The notes: generated by a model not told the origin, from the letters alone. A stretch of DNA of 64,000 nt from Trichoplax adhaerens (GCF_000150275.1 NW_002060948.1:5250241-5314240), one strand, 5' to 3'. Shown: positions 1 to 13,150, numbered from the stretch's first letter. A program made the numbers and translations.

Positions 1-40
1 ATGCGTTTAAGTTAAACATCGTGCAATCTTATTTCCATAG

Positions 41-1879
41 AAATTTAACGGATATAAATAAAATAAGCAACTTTATCCATCTACGCTACTTGGTAAGTGG
101 TTTCATTTGATACGCAATACATACTAAAATCATCAGAAGATAGATCATTATAAAAATCTGAAATATAATTCTGACTGAAATAGAATCATAATTAATACAC
201 AAATAAGTAAAAGTTTTTATCATATTCTAAAAGAATCCTAAGGAATTCGTTGCAGTAAACTGCTTGAATAGTACCGATAGTAATATCAAACAACTAGCTA
301 TTGCATATCAGGAAGTTCACTATCTGATCTTCTGCTGCTACTTAATATTTCTGTATTTATCATTATTTTAGCCAAATTTAGTAAATAACCTAAGATTTTT
401 GGCATAGCCAAGAGCAATTATTCTGACTGTATATCGAATGATAGTGCAAAAACAGTAAAGTTTTGTATTCACTAAATGTACACAATTATATATATTCATA
501 TATGGTAATGTAGTAACGTCTGTCATTAAACACACATGAGATAGCTCAACATATACATTTCGATTACAAAGTTTATCGGGTTTATGAATATCCATTAAAG
601 AAAAATTTTTAAATGGATTACTTCTATGACTATAGGATATTTCCGGAAATAACTTGAAGGATATTTCGCCACTAAATCATTTAACTCATCTGCTTACTTT
701 GAAAGCAGATCGAAATCTACTAACATCTGCTCGTCTTGAAGAGGTTTATTTCATTGATTTGCTTTAATTCGTAACAACAGGTCCACCTTTTGATATATTT
801 GAGGTTTGACATTTTAATTTTTTATGATAGCTCCCCTACTTACAAAGTGCGAGCTTTGCTCATAATGCTATTACGTCGACAGAAGGAATTAGTCATCCGC
901 TTCTAGAATCGCTAATCTTATCATGTATGTATGAAATAGCATAATTTTGAGCAAAACGTATTAGCTAAGATTTAAAGAAGTCTTGCATTAACAATTGTTG
1001 GCGTTTTCTTTCTCTAGTCAATAATATTGTAGATGTTCGTGGACTTGATCAGCAAAAACTAGCTAAACTTCAGACATTAGAATTAAGAGCCAATAAATTA
1101 ACATCTGTAGAACATCTAACATTGCCAAAACTAAAGAATCTATATTTGGTAATTATGATTGCTTTAACAAGCACTAAATAGATCATATTCTCAAATCGTC
1201 AATAGCCTCGATTAATTTGAGTACTCGTGCATAATATCCTATTATTAGGCTGCCAATTTGATTGATAACTTGAATGGAATCGATAAACTGGTACAATTAC
1301 GAACTCTCCACATGCGCGATAATGCGATTAAATCTTTAGATGGATTTACGGATAACATGAAACATTTGCAATATATTAATTTACGGTAGGTTATTTATAC
1401 ATAATTGAGTTTTTTAACATAGGTACAGTAGAAGTGATTTTAATATTATAACAGCTAAATTATATTGTAAAATGTCTCATTTTAACTATATATTTCAGTG
1501 GAACCAATATAGACGATATTAAAGAAGTCTCCAAATTAAAATGTCTACCACTTTTACGTGCAGTTGTACTATCAGGTAACGTTCGGAAAATGTGGTACTT
1601 TTGAGAAATAGGGGCCAATTATCACGGTACTCAAGTAACTTATCTGATGTTTAATAACTAAAGATACTTTACTATAAATTTCTAGAAAGTCCTGTTGCAG
1701 ATGAGAATGATTATCGTATCGAGATTTTAATTGCGCTACGACGCTTGGAAAGGCTGGATAAAGAAGAATATAACGAAGATGAAAGACAAGAAGCAGAGGA
1801 AATTAACGAACAACGACGTCAAGAAGAGCAATTGCAAAAAGGGGCTGAAGAAGTGATACAATCAGATGAGGAATCTTAA
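41..1879 (+). CDS. LRRC23: Leucine-rich repeat protein 23 (radial spoke component), 5'-partial
   Basis: Seven exons join in frame: 41-92, 636-743, 831-924, 1018-1148, 1249-1385, 1499-1575 and 1686-1879 (stop TAA 1877-1879). All have GT-AG borders. The upstream exons, including the start codon, lie before the window. The first visible exon reads NLTDINKISNFIHLRYL and continues into DISGNNLKDISPLNHLTHLL. Leucine-rich repeats follow, including LQTLELRANKLTSVEHL, LPKLKNLYL and LRTLHMRDNAIKSLDGF, with the cap-like ENDYRIEILIALRRLERLDK and a Glu/Gln-rich tail (EERQ...EQRRQEEQ). Order and wording match animal LRRC23, a radial-spoke head component of motile 9+2 cilia needed for normal beating. The acidic coiled tail is typical of the family. 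What is inferred is the role in this animal; the family call is firm because repeat order, spacing and tail all agree. Confidence 0.93.
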
Positions 1880-4800
1880 ATGACTGCTAAAAGTTTCAAT
1901 TCCTGAATATTATACCAAAAATGTAATCGTTATTGCTGGTAATCCTGCTAGCACCTGAACCGCCTAACCTTAACTCAATTTTCTATAAATAATTGTAGAC
2001 AATGTAATTAAAATAATTTAAGGATACTTTCTCCAATTCTAACGTTATTTCTAACAAAGATATGGAAGATTGTAGGAGAAAAACACTACGGGACTTCATA
2101 TCAGTTATACCATATATCTATGGAAAAGACAATGCATTAAATCACTCTAATTCAAGATTGCGTATTGTAATTTAGCTTCAATGTAATTTATGTGTAGTCG
2201 ATGATGGTTATATTTTATTTTCCATTTGCAATCACTGTTTGAAAAAATTTCCATTGTTTGCTTGAGTGAATTGCCATCTATCGTTTTAAACAATACTTTA
2301 AAGTGTAATATATTGCCGTTCTTCTTCGTTTTAAGAATATTCATGAATTAGTATATTGGTTTACTATCTTGGCTTATAATAGTCTATGCAATCAATAGAC
2401 CAATCTTGTGTTACATATCAGAGCAAAAGCCAATTAAAATAGCCAATAAGTTGAATAAAATTATGTTTCACCACTCATTCTTGACTAAGTGCTCTTCATT
2501 ACTTCATAATTTTGACGTAGTCCTTTCTTTATCCTCATTTGTAGCTTAATATCTCAAATGAATGCAGTTCCGTATTCATCCATACCCTCTCCACTATAGG
2601 ATATGCATATTCTAATACAATCTTGAAGGAAATTTGTGATAATTAATTACTCTATACATTCAAAAATCAGATGATAAACTATCGGTGTGCACGTATAAAG
2701 TATACGCTATGTTAGCAAATGAACATATCGGAGCAGCTAATCAGCTTTTTAGTAATTGGATAATTTACCTGGCGTCTGATGATTTATTAATATCCTATAA
2801 TATATAATGGCTGATATAATTTAAATTGCTACTTAGATTCATTGGTATGCATATGCTATAAAGAATTGAGCCAAATTTAACACTGCCGTATTAGTTCATT
2901 GATGATGGTAGAATAATCCTCCATTTATGATAACTTTCTTTACGATCATAACATTAAAGCAAAAGCTAAAAGCTTCATTATTTAAAATTATACTGCTAAG
3001 TAGATTAGTTATAGCAAAATATTTCCTTCTGCTAGTAATATAATGACTATATCTTACCGAAGAGCATTATGCTGATTTACAGCAATTATCGTTGCAGGAG
3101 ATTAATGTACTACGTACCACCAGATAGATTTTTAGCTGTCTTAGCTAATCGTGATCATCCTATATCATGGAGTATCTAGAAAGTAAAACAGAAATATGCA
3201 TAGTTAGCAAACTTGTGCGTTTGCTCATATTAATGATTCTGAAAATATTGTGAGTCATTTTTTATTTAAATACATCCGCAAGTTATAAATATTTCATCTT
3301 ATATTTTTTTAGATGTTGTATGATAGAGTACCCGTACCAGTATCAAAATAAAACTTTATTTATGGTATTTTTCAATGTAAATCGAAGATTTCATTTTGCG
3401 GTAGAGAATTATGCAAATCATTAAAGTTTTAAGATGTACTTATTTTGTATAATTAAACTGCACGAAATCATACATAAACCATCAAAGTCTTTCAGCATTG
3501 CAGCATCTGAATCCAGTCAGCTTAGCTAGTGAAGGTACTCTTAGATCAATAGACACTTCAAATTTAAATTATATTCATTATTTCTAAACATGAAAGTAGA
3601 CAATTTTGAATCATCTGAACGACCAAGGTACTCTGATAAAAAAATTTAGATCAAATATCTGTGAAATTAAGAATGTAAAATTGAGCAGAATGCTAATATT
3701 ATTATCATCCGTCATTTTTTCGAATAGAGAAGCATATGAAAACATTTTATCGATTACCAATACTGATTTGTTTATAATTTAAAGTATAACCAAGTCTGCT
3801 TCGATTATCTCGAGGATAGAAGCAGTTTATCAGCACTTCTCAATGGAACTTCCAGCAAGCGAAACTAGCTTATAATAAAATATGAATTCGAGTTTAAGAT
3901 CTTATTTCCAGATTCTGGATCAAATTTTTGTTCTGCAATAGCGAATATAGTTAATTATACCGATTTTAAGATTATCAAGCTTGCTCAAAGTACATTTAAA
4001 TTCGGTAGATAACGTAGCATTTAAATATCGTTTAAATTTTTTATCGAATGGACTGCAATCTTACCCTTTCTGAGTAAATTCATAGCAATTCCAATTTAAA
4101 TTATCCATTACGTTAATGGTGTATCAGTACTCTTGCATTAAATTATTAACAAGATGATTGCCATTTCCTACTTCGAAATTCAGAGAAATTGTTAGTCTCT
4201 ATTGAAAATGAAAGCAATATGCCTATGTAGAATTTATAAATCGTAAGGGATTTACATAAAGATATAGAAGTTTAAGAGATAACGTCAATATTTCCTAGGA
4301 ATTGTGTAAATCAGAAGTAGTAATAGGTACCTAGTAGCAGTTATTCTATTTTTACGCAAGAAAATAATGCATAAGTAATGATATTTTAGATAAAAAACTA
4401 ACAAGTATATCTATTATTATATGATTATTTTAATTTTTGCTATGCTTATGACATAGATTTAATCCTGTATGATCATTTCCAATTAAAAATTATTAAGGAG
4501 TCTATCGGATATTACGTTGATAATATATATGACGTGGATTAAATTAATAAATTATTTATCCTTGCAAACAACTAGTTAATATATTACTTGTAAGATCAAC
4601 AAGGTTTATCGGAATTCTACGTATTAAGAAACGACGAGAAAGCAATGGGTTTCGGTAGTCTTAATAGACTTCTTTATTTTAATAATGATCATGTTAATAA
4701 TTATTGTATTAAATGTTAGATAAATCCAAGATGTTGCCAATAATACATACAATAACCCATCTATATCCTATTTAAAGGATATTTATAGTAAATTAATAAT

Positions 4801-7800
4801 GAAATTCGGATATCGTTAATAGGCATTCCGTTTTATTAAAATCAGTTACATATATACTATAATATAAGCCTAAGAAGTAGCTTTTCGCATACTTGTATAA
4901 TACTACTACAGAAATATTTGCATCATAGCGATCACTATTATCGAAGTCATTTTATGTATTAAATTTATGCAACGATGGTCTATATAATTAATTGTGATAC
5001 TAAACTGCCAATTTCGGTGGTAGCTTAAAAATTTGGGCATAAATTTTGGTAATCATCTCTGTAAAGTCTTTACAGATCACACATCTTACGATTTCTTTTG
5101 TCAAATATGATGTAAATAATATCTGTCGGATAATAGGCGTAATGAATTATTTCATAAAGAAAATGTAATATACAGTACAATGGTGCTAATGTCTTAATAG
5201 GCGTATTTTATGTTGTAGCAGATCATTAAATTTAACTGATTATGGTTAGATAGTGCTTGTTATTGATTAAACGACAGATAGACATGATTACATCCTGTGC
5301 TTATCTATAAACGATATGGAAAGATTTTACCTTCAACGGCTCTTAGTATCCTCTACTTTTCTAAAGAGCACTAAATATGATCTTGAGCTTAGTCAATATG
5401 CACAAAATCTAAATGATTTAATGATCATGATCCGATATTGATTACTAGAATGATTTATACTTAACTTTGTAAGATGCTACTTCTTGCATGCTCGTAGTAC
5501 TATTATTATACAAGCCTTAATAAATGGCGCTTTAGAAGTCTTTTCAATTTCTACCCGCAATGAAATAATAGCTATAACGTCAAAATATATTAGTATTTCT
5601 ACAATACTACAAAAAAATTATTAAGGCTGCATCAGTTTTGATAGTTAATTAAATCCTATAAAGAGCGATATTTTCTAGAATTTTTCCTTGATGATTTTTA
5701 AGTTGATCGATTAATTTACTCTCAATTTCTTCTACTTTCAGCATTAATTTTTTATTATTCTTTGTATAATCGCGATCTTGCTAACTTATGAGAGGCAATA
5801 ATAGTCATAATTGTATCTTAGGCAAGATCACAGCATAAGATTAGCAGTCAATACAGTGAATTTTCCTAACACTTTGTGTGACTATAGCCATATAGAATGG
5901 CTATATCTATAACATCAATGTATAAGATCTTTGATCATTGATGCTGACATAATGTTATTTTCATTTATTGTATAACATACGATAAATTTATATGTATGAA
6001 GAATCGAAGCGTGTACACTATATAATGATGGCAATTTGAAACATAAAAGAAAGACCTTTTATTCCTTTTAGCTGTAATCTATTATTAAGATTAACAACTT
6101 ACTTGTATTCTTAGTAGTTTTAAGTTAGTGAAGTATGGAACAATATTTCAATTTATATTTATAGCTATTGCTTTGATATGTAGATGGCGAATCTAATTTT
6201 AGGGATAAGATATCGAGCTATACAAAAATTTGTGCCACTCTGGACGATTATTATTAAGGTTAATGGCATGGTCAGTTAAATTATCGCTAATTTCTAAATG
6301 TGATTGTAACTGTTTCTATATATATTATTTCTTAATGTTATTCAATTGGACAAAGTGATTCCAGAAATAAATAAATATAGTACTTGCGAACTAATTGCCT
6401 GAATATTGCATAAATCATCAAAGTATCAAACAAACCAGCGGTTGTTATGAAAGAGGCATTATTCATTGCAAGGAAGAAATTGAAAATGCTTGAAGCATAT
6501 CATGTTAAAATCTTAACTGAAAAATAATCAATAAATCAAGCGTAGTGAAAGCATTGTTATTGTGTCACTATGGTATCTACGACGTTTCAGAAATCTCCAT
6601 CGGTTATGAATAATTTGTAAATCTCTTTAATTGAATATCGTTAATATTAATTTCATAGTTAAACGCGATTAATAAGTCTACCATATCCACCATAAATAAA
6701 TTCACCATGATTAATGTAGTTTTTCAGCAAATAAACAATTGATAATATCTTTTCGATCAAGTTAAAATTGCATGCAAATTATTTAAAAGTTTTCTGTTGC
6801 TGGAATTTTATTTGGATCGTTAACATATAGATTATCTCTGTTAATAATAATTAGTATCATATGTTATATTTTCCACTACGATAATAATAATAATCTGCTT
6901 TATCGTAGTCTATATACATGCTAAGATGCTTTTCAATCTTATAAGATTGTTACGAATGAAACTATGTTCTATATTGATATAGGTTAGCTTACGTCAGAAT
7001 GATGTAAATATTATTTCATACGTAACAGAAAAGGGGTTAGTTTATGCTAACGCTAAGCTAAAAATAATACCCTATTGTACTCTATTGACCATTTATACAT
7101 AGACAGCAGTTACAGACTGCTAAAAGGAGGATTCGTCTACGTTCATTAATGACTCTATTTCGTATATTTTATTTAAAAATCACCGTTTTTGATTGATTAT
7201 TTATGAATAAATGATTAGCAGATGTAATTATTCTTAGTAAAAGGTTATTAATCCACGATGGACTGTAAAGATAATGAGATGATGTAAAAATTTAATGTAG
7301 ATAACTTAATACTTGTAATACTATCAATTTTAGCTTCAACTATTATGGGGTATTTCTTCAAGATAATTATTTTATTGACGTATTTATAGTTATAGGTTAT
7401 TGGATAACTACTAGCAATAGGTGATAGAACCTGGTGTAAGTTGTACGCGTTAATATGATCAATGGTGGAGATTTCTACCTTATACACGAAATTAACTAAG
7501 GAATAATATGTGGTCACCTTTTTCCTTCATATTACAGTAATATTAGCCAACAATGAAAATTTGAATAGTCTATATTATAGATGCCTAAGATATCGATTTC
7601 CTGTATCTTAGATCTATCATTATAAATCTGTTGAAATGATCCATTGTTGAATATCATTATTGTAACTACAGTACTTCCACGTCTTATTTATTCTATAATG
7701 TTATTCAACGTAGTGATGTTATTCTAGATGAATGTGGTCAAATTACTTTTGTGTACGTTGTTATCTTGTACTGTATATACAGTGCATTAACAAATAATTA

Positions 7801-8370
7801 GTTCAAATGAAAAATAACTTTTACTAAATCTAAGATGATCATTAACGTGTGGTAGAAAAGAAATTTGAACCATAAATAAAAAAATTTCAATTTTACGGTT
7901 TTTACAAATTTATTGCAAGAATAGATTTATGTAATGCTATCATGGTTAAATGGTTATTCGGTGCTAAAAAAATCGACTCAAACTGAACATCTGTGTCAAT
8001 ATATTCAACGTTAACAATATTTGAACAATTTTGATTTATAGTACTCAACTTTATACAGTTCAAATAATAACTATTGATAGTATATAAATTTTTCAAAATA
8101 GTTATGTAATTAGATAAGGAATACGGGAATGAATCAAGATATATTATGACTAAAAATGATGACGATATAGGAAGTTACTAATTTCAATGATAGCAGGTGC
8201 GTCGTAAATTGATCATTTATTTACACTAGAGTATTTAAAGAATGGAATCCAATCAACATTTATTCAAGCCCAACAGCAATTAATTAATAATTAAAAAGTT
8301 GGAAAAGGTTTATTAACTCCTGCAACCGCGTCCATCTAGTAGTTAGTTGTTCCCATCAGTAGAAATCAAG
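1880..8370. other. AT-rich intergenic stretch, no gene recognised
   Basis: I see no exon chain here on either strand. A 65-codon ATG frame on the minus strand (2147-2344) has no recognisable motif and is within what chance gives at this base composition. Two further minus frames near 7.2-8.1 kb are equally featureless. The sequence has no obvious tandem or transposon structure. Confidence 0.5.
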
Positions 8371-9237
8371 ATGAGACTAAGGGCAATAACTCTAACATTT
8401 TGCCTGGTAATTTGTACCATATCGGCTGTTAAAGCTAACGGTAATAGTAGCTCTTAAACATAGAAATTATGTAATTTAAATTTTACTTAGACTCAAAATT
8501 TTGAATCTTGTCAATTGCTGTTCGAACTAGCTAGCCTAATATTTGCCCTGTCCTAGGATTTATCAATTTTTATAGCAATTTTTCTATCTGTTGATAGATC
8601 TTGAAGATCGTCATGCCCATTCAACTCCAGCCTCTGGATTTAAAAAGTTGAAAAATTTGAAGTATTTAGTAAAATGGGCTCCAGTGAGTAGAATATCCAA
8701 TTAAACGTGTAGTCATCCAATATCAATGTTGTTGGCAACTAGATGTTCTCGATGTCTTATACTAATTTTATCGTTTTATTCTTTTCCTTTGCATTTTAGC
8801 CAACATGTAATGCCAATAAAGCTTGCCCAACTGGTCAATGTTGTTCCGTCTATCAACCTACTTTACATACACCTAGAAGAAGATATTGTAGGCCTAATCC
8901 ATACCTTGGTAGCACTTGCCGCCTTGGCACCGGTCGCCGCTCTCTCTGCAGATGCGGCACTGGTCTACAGTGTGTACCAGCTTATAGACATTTGACTATT
9001 TCTGGCCGAAGCGTTTACCGAAGTGTCCGCGGTGCTTATGATGACTTAGATGAAGAAATTGATATGGTACGTGAAACCTCTTCTTTTGCCGATGATGACT
9101 ACGAAGCCATTACATGGAATGATGTTGCAGAATTGCGTAGAGAAGCTGAGATGAGTACTGGTTCCACACGTAAGCGAGCCGCTAGTCGATTAGCCAATGT
9201 CGGTATTTGTGTCCGTGACAGTAATTACACTCCATAA
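8371..9237 (+). CDS. Secreted ten-cysteine protein, prokineticin/colipase-like, with acidic insert
   Basis: Three exons join in frame: 8371-8440, 8598-8683 and 8800-9237, giving 197 residues. Exon 1 is a signal peptide (MRLRAITLTFCLVICTISA). Exon 2 encodes a short pro-like segment (DLEDRHAHSTPASGFKK). Exon 3 carries cysteines at about 55, 61, 66, 67, 82, 92, 102, 104, 110 and 189. The spacing C-x5-C-x4-CC-x14-C-x9-C-x9-C-x-C-x5-C is that of the prokineticin/colipase/Dickkopf-C disulfide fold. The final cysteine sits in NVGIC, like the last cysteine of colipase. The unusual part is about 78 residues between cysteines 9 and 10, usually a short loop; it is rich in Asp/Glu and ends with a basic RKR. 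The protein is probably secreted and could be a ligand or a colipase-like cofactor; sequence alone does not decide. The fold call rests on cysteine spacing, not on close sequence similarity. Confidence 0.8.
8441..8597 (+). other. Intron 1 of the ten-cysteine protein gene
   Basis: The donor follows the last base of exon 1 (G|gtaata), and the acceptor is gatag before 8598. The intron is phase 1: the split codon GAT is restored across the junction. The next intron (8684-8799; donor gtgagt, acceptor cattttag) is phase 0. These phases are what select the middle exon: joining exon 1 directly to exon 3 would hit a stop at once. Confidence 0.7.
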
Positions 9238-11059
9238 GACATTTCAGCCTTATTGAGCCGTTCAATTTGTCATTCTATATTAGAATGATGATGAAAAACG
9301 AATCTGTATAACTAATACCGTACATAATTGAGAAGTTGATATTCCAACTATTGCTTCCTTGGACTATACTAGTACCATATCAATTACTGACAGGAATATG
9401 TACTTAAACTACTTAGTTGTAATGAATAAGATGTATTTCAATAATTAATTAATTAAATCTAAACAACCATTGTGGATAGTACTGCTCTGCTTTTAATATC
9501 AAATGTTGCCACCATAACTGTAATACATGACATTCAATGTAATCATCACCCTTCACATCTTATCTTAATCATTAATCTGCTTATTAAAACACGTGAAATA
9601 ATGCAATAAAAGTAATATCGAACGAACTTATAAGTGTCATTTTAATGCAAATTCGTACCTATCGTAGTGTTTGTTATTCAATATTTTAAAATTAAAAAAA
9701 CAAAATCTTCAAAATTATACAAGTGAATACGAAGTTAATTCAACTAGCTATTCTATGGACTATTACCGTAGTAGCCCATGGTTGCTCATATATTAGACTC
9801 ATTACGGCAGTTCTAACGGATACAAATCTAGTCTTACGATATGCTTCTATTCCTCGTACTATAATAACTCTATCACAACTGGTACAAACAGATTTATTCA
9901 GTACTTCAAGGCGAAGTTTGATAGACAACGTAATCTCAGAACGATTTACTGTATTACATCATATAAAATACTTAAAATCGCATTTTCTGTTTTTGTCAAA
10001 TGAGACAGTCTCGCATAATTGCTTGAAGGAATTTTCTACCGTATGCTTGTACTATATAATCTCCAAGAAAAGGTTGGGAAAAATGAAAACGATTTCATTC
10101 TCTACGTCTTAGAGCTAGAAACTATCGCAATTACTGCAAACTTGGACACTGTAGATTATGCTTCAGAATTCGTAGCTATGAAATCTTTTGACATTATTTA
10201 CACTAATCTGAAATTGTATTTGTTTAAAGTATGTACAGGGCTACTATTTTACGCCATTATTACAGGCAGTAAGCTCGACGTCAGCAGATACAGTCTCTCA
10301 GCTATTGCAGTTAAGCTAATTTGAGAGTTCTTCATTTTCTGTATTTGACTACTTCTATTGAGTTTGTTATTTTGTGTCATCATATTTAATGTTATGTAGC
10401 GATTATACTTGTAAATATAACGAAAAACAATCCTGCTAGTATGTTTATCAACTCAAAACGTGCGTGAGTATTCCTAGCATTAATTTTTTACTGTAATATT
10501 CAATACTTTTGAACACGACTTGATATTTCTCATCGTTAAACTAGTTCAGCTATTGCATTGCAACTATAACTTACTAGCCAGTTTTTTCATCGTTCTAATA
10601 TGGTGATATTTACATTTATTTACTGTTTATGTTCACGACACAACAATATGCAAAATTTTCATGGGCCATCCATGCTTAAATTTCGTATATGCAGTAACAT
10701 ATCAGTTCAGAAATCAGCTATTGTGAAAATAATAATTTATATATAGAACTGGTAGATAAGCAAAAGATCGAAAAGCCGTTAGGCAACATCGATAATGATA
10801 TCTAAGAATACGTTCTATTCATGAGTATATTTGGCTACTCAAATGTAAATAATGAGAATATAAATCCAGATTTCGTACAGTTCTTAGGCGAATCGAAGGA
10901 CAGTTCTAAAGCAAAGCACAGAAGTAGTCCTCTTATATGCAGTATCTAGCTGATAAGATTTTCAAAGCGATGTCTATTAAAAATTTGATATGAAATGGTG
11001 GAATCCCAATTGCGTCAAGCCTGAGCTGCTGTCTTTAACTGTACAAACAATCTCAGGAA
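9238..11059. other. Intergenic; an unassigned low-stop stretch at about 9.7-10.3 kb
   Basis: From about 9723 to 10324 two overlapping plus frames of 101-129 codons stay open and GC is a little higher than in the flanks. The first opens on GTG, not ATG, and a minus frame overlaps it. I see no domain, signal peptide or convincing splice junctions. It may be a decayed gene or mobile-element remnant, or chance. Nothing else is supported here. Confidence 0.3.
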
Positions 11060-12404
11060 TCACGTTCGCTTAACTTTAAATCTATCTCGTCTTCGCTTTT
11101 TCTTTAGCTTATGTAGTTTAATTTTCTTTCTTCTTTTTTTCATAACGCTGCCACATTCTAATTGTTCATTCGATTCTTCTGTAGTGGCTTGATCACATGA
11201 TATAATATTTTCCTGATTGAAGTACAGCCAAGATAGTGAATTAGTGTATCTAGTAAAGACTTGGCTTAGCATAGTATGACTTGTAATTGATTCCTTTCGT
11301 TCTTGTTTGCCAGATTGACTTTTGACATTTTTGTAAGACGTTAAGAATGCAGTTGGTAATTTGATATCTCGCAATTGAGGATCAGTGACCGCTAGAGATT
11401 TTTGTTGGAGATTTAGCAAAGCCAAGTTATCTAGATAATGATAGATAAAGATTACTTGTAAGAGTGCTTCTAATATCTTCTTACTCAGAATATCGTCAGG
11501 TTATTCGTCGAGATGCGATTTTTTTATGATTTAACATCAACAACAGCACAAAATGATGGCCTACGATGCGCATACTGCTTGATGCTGCAATTAATAGACA
11601 TGGCTACATGATGTGTATTAATATACCGGTCTACAGATCCCTATATAACAATATAGCGAGTACTAAGTGCCTTATTCCGTTTAGGCAATAACAAGCATAC
11701 CTACCGTACATTGTATAATAGTCTACATATGCGTATGAGGGAAAAATTAACACTTTCAATGAAATTATTCACAAGTATATCTCTATGGCGTTAGAAGTAC
11801 TCTGAGTGTGTTTACGGATAGTGTATACTCGTACATCTAATGTACAGTATACGTCAGTTATCATAGTAAATTTTAACTCTCTACAGCTACACCTATCGAG
11901 GTTCCAGTTTTAGGTTGAACCTGTTCATGTACGACTATGAAAACTATACTGCCTGAATCCTGTACGAGTAATATCCGGCCCCAACATGCTTTTGCATCAC
12001 TACTTGTCTGGAAAGTAGTAATAAGCATACTAACATTCAGCAGCTGTAAACTTCGAGCAATACGCTTTAATTGATAAGTTTATAAAGTGGAGTATTCTAA
12101 TATTATGTACAAAAGGTCGAATTCAGCTTCTACTTCATAATACCGACTACTCCTCTACGAATAATCAGGCATTATCATGTTATGGTGCAGACGGTTGGAT
12201 TTAGCTTATTCTTGGTGCTACTGACCACCTCTCTACGAATAACGAAGAGTGAATTTATCTAACCACTCATTACATCATGATACCTGAGGCCTTCTTGATG
12301 CGTGTATATTGACCACATGATAAATTATTGGATTTTGCAGCAGCAAACGGCCAGGTCATTTTCCAGGCCGAGCGAAATAAGGTTACAGTTTGCTTTAGGG
12401 CCAT
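11060..12404 (-). CDS. Mitochondrial ribosomal small-subunit protein mS38 / AURKAIP1-like
   Basis: Two minus-strand exons: 12284-12404 (start ATG at 12404) and 11060-11430 (stop at 11060). They join in phase 1 to give 163 residues. The N-terminus, MALKQTVTLFRSAWKMTWPF, is free of acidic residues and rich in Arg, Lys, Ser and Thr, as in a mitochondrial targeting presequence. The middle is poorly conserved. The C-terminus GSVMKKRRKKIKLHKLKKKR is the hallmark of the mS38 family (yeast Cox24, human AURKAIP1, DUF1713), which binds rRNA in the mitoribosomal small subunit near the decoding site. The chain ends a few residues after this motif (RFKVKRT), like fungal Cox24; human AURKAIP1 runs on further. 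A short extra 3' exon using a gttaag donor inside the final codons cannot be excluded. The family call rests on the basic motif plus the presequence. Confidence 0.75.
11431..12283 (-). other. Intron of the mS38-like gene
   Basis: The donor is CAG|gtatca and the acceptor is attatctag before 11430. At 853 bp it is longer than most introns in the window. It holds a degenerate repeated motif, ctctacgaataa, seen twice near 12.15-12.25 kb. No additional in-frame exon was needed to connect the two coding parts. Confidence 0.6.
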
Positions 12405-12473
12405 CTCTCGCTAAATGAATTCAATTTCAAGAACTAAATCGTCGTTCTTCTACGCGTCGACGAGCTGTAAAGT

Positions 12474-12641
12474 CTAGTCTACAATATCTTGCTCTATGAA
12501 AATCTTATCCAATAAAATTTCATCTCTAGTCTCTCTTAAGCAGCTTCCATCTTCCCGAGATTGGATCTCGTCCAACACGAGTTGCGAATCGATGTCCAAC
12601 TGTCCAGCCTCTGTAGTCTGTACCTTGCTTGCGCCAGACAT
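12474..12641 (-). CDS. Candidate 55-residue acidic ORF upstream of the mS38-like gene
   Basis: An ATG at 12641 opens a 55-codon minus frame: MSGASKVQTTEAGQLDIDSQ, then an Asp/Glu-rich stretch ending in FIEQDIVD and a TAG at 12474. The frame also runs upstream of this ATG without a stop to about 12764. It lies 69 bp upstream of the mS38-like start on the same strand and has higher GC than its surroundings. It could be a small gene, the last exon of a longer gene reaching into the palindromic block, an upstream ORF in the mS38 leader, or chance. I recognise no family. Confidence 0.3.
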   Translation of the reverse strand: MSGASKVQTTEAGQLDIDSQLVLDEIQSREDGSCLRETRDEILLDKIFIEQDIVD

Positions 12642-13038
12642 ACCTTCTACGCATGACCAGTACTGTACGACGTGCAGTGGAAACTCATTTTGTTTAAAAA
12701 TACTACTGTAGTGACTGTACAGTACTGTGTACTGACGGACAGACATTTCCGATTTTATTCTCATTAAACTATTGTGAGGACCACTTCATTATGACTTACT
12801 GTACTGTACAGTATAAAGTACAGTACAGTAGTACTGTATGTACTGTACAGTACAGTACGGTCGATTCTGAATTGGCTGATTTTTTCTCAATCAAGTAATA
12901 TTACATTGAATATTACGATCTATTCCTAAAGTTCTGCTTGGAAGCTGCAGTTATATAAGATCGTGAATGTTATTTAAATTAGTACCCGTGATTTAGAAAA
13001 TAGATACGGAAGATCCATACCAAGTAGTCATTTTTCGG

Positions 13039-13150
13039 CATGAACGGCCTCACACTTGATCAAAAAGTCCGTCCATCCTACGTACTGTACACACTGAAAC
13101 ATGTACTGTACTTTGTTAATCCTTGACGTGCAATGTACTGTACAGTACAG
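13039..13150 (+). repeat. Direct duplication A, copy 1
   Basis: The spacer begins catgaacggcctcacacttg and continues through tcaaaaagtccgtccatcc and ctttgttaatccttgacgtg before re-entering the palindrome. A closely similar copy lies at 13266-13372, same orientation, about 227 bp downstream. Copies differ by a few substitutions and by the number of inserted GTAC units. Confidence 0.8.

Noticed and set aside
9723-10324. Pair of overlapping genes on the plus strand
   Set aside because: The first frame lacks an ATG, neither has a domain, and an opposite frame is open too; not enough for a gene call.
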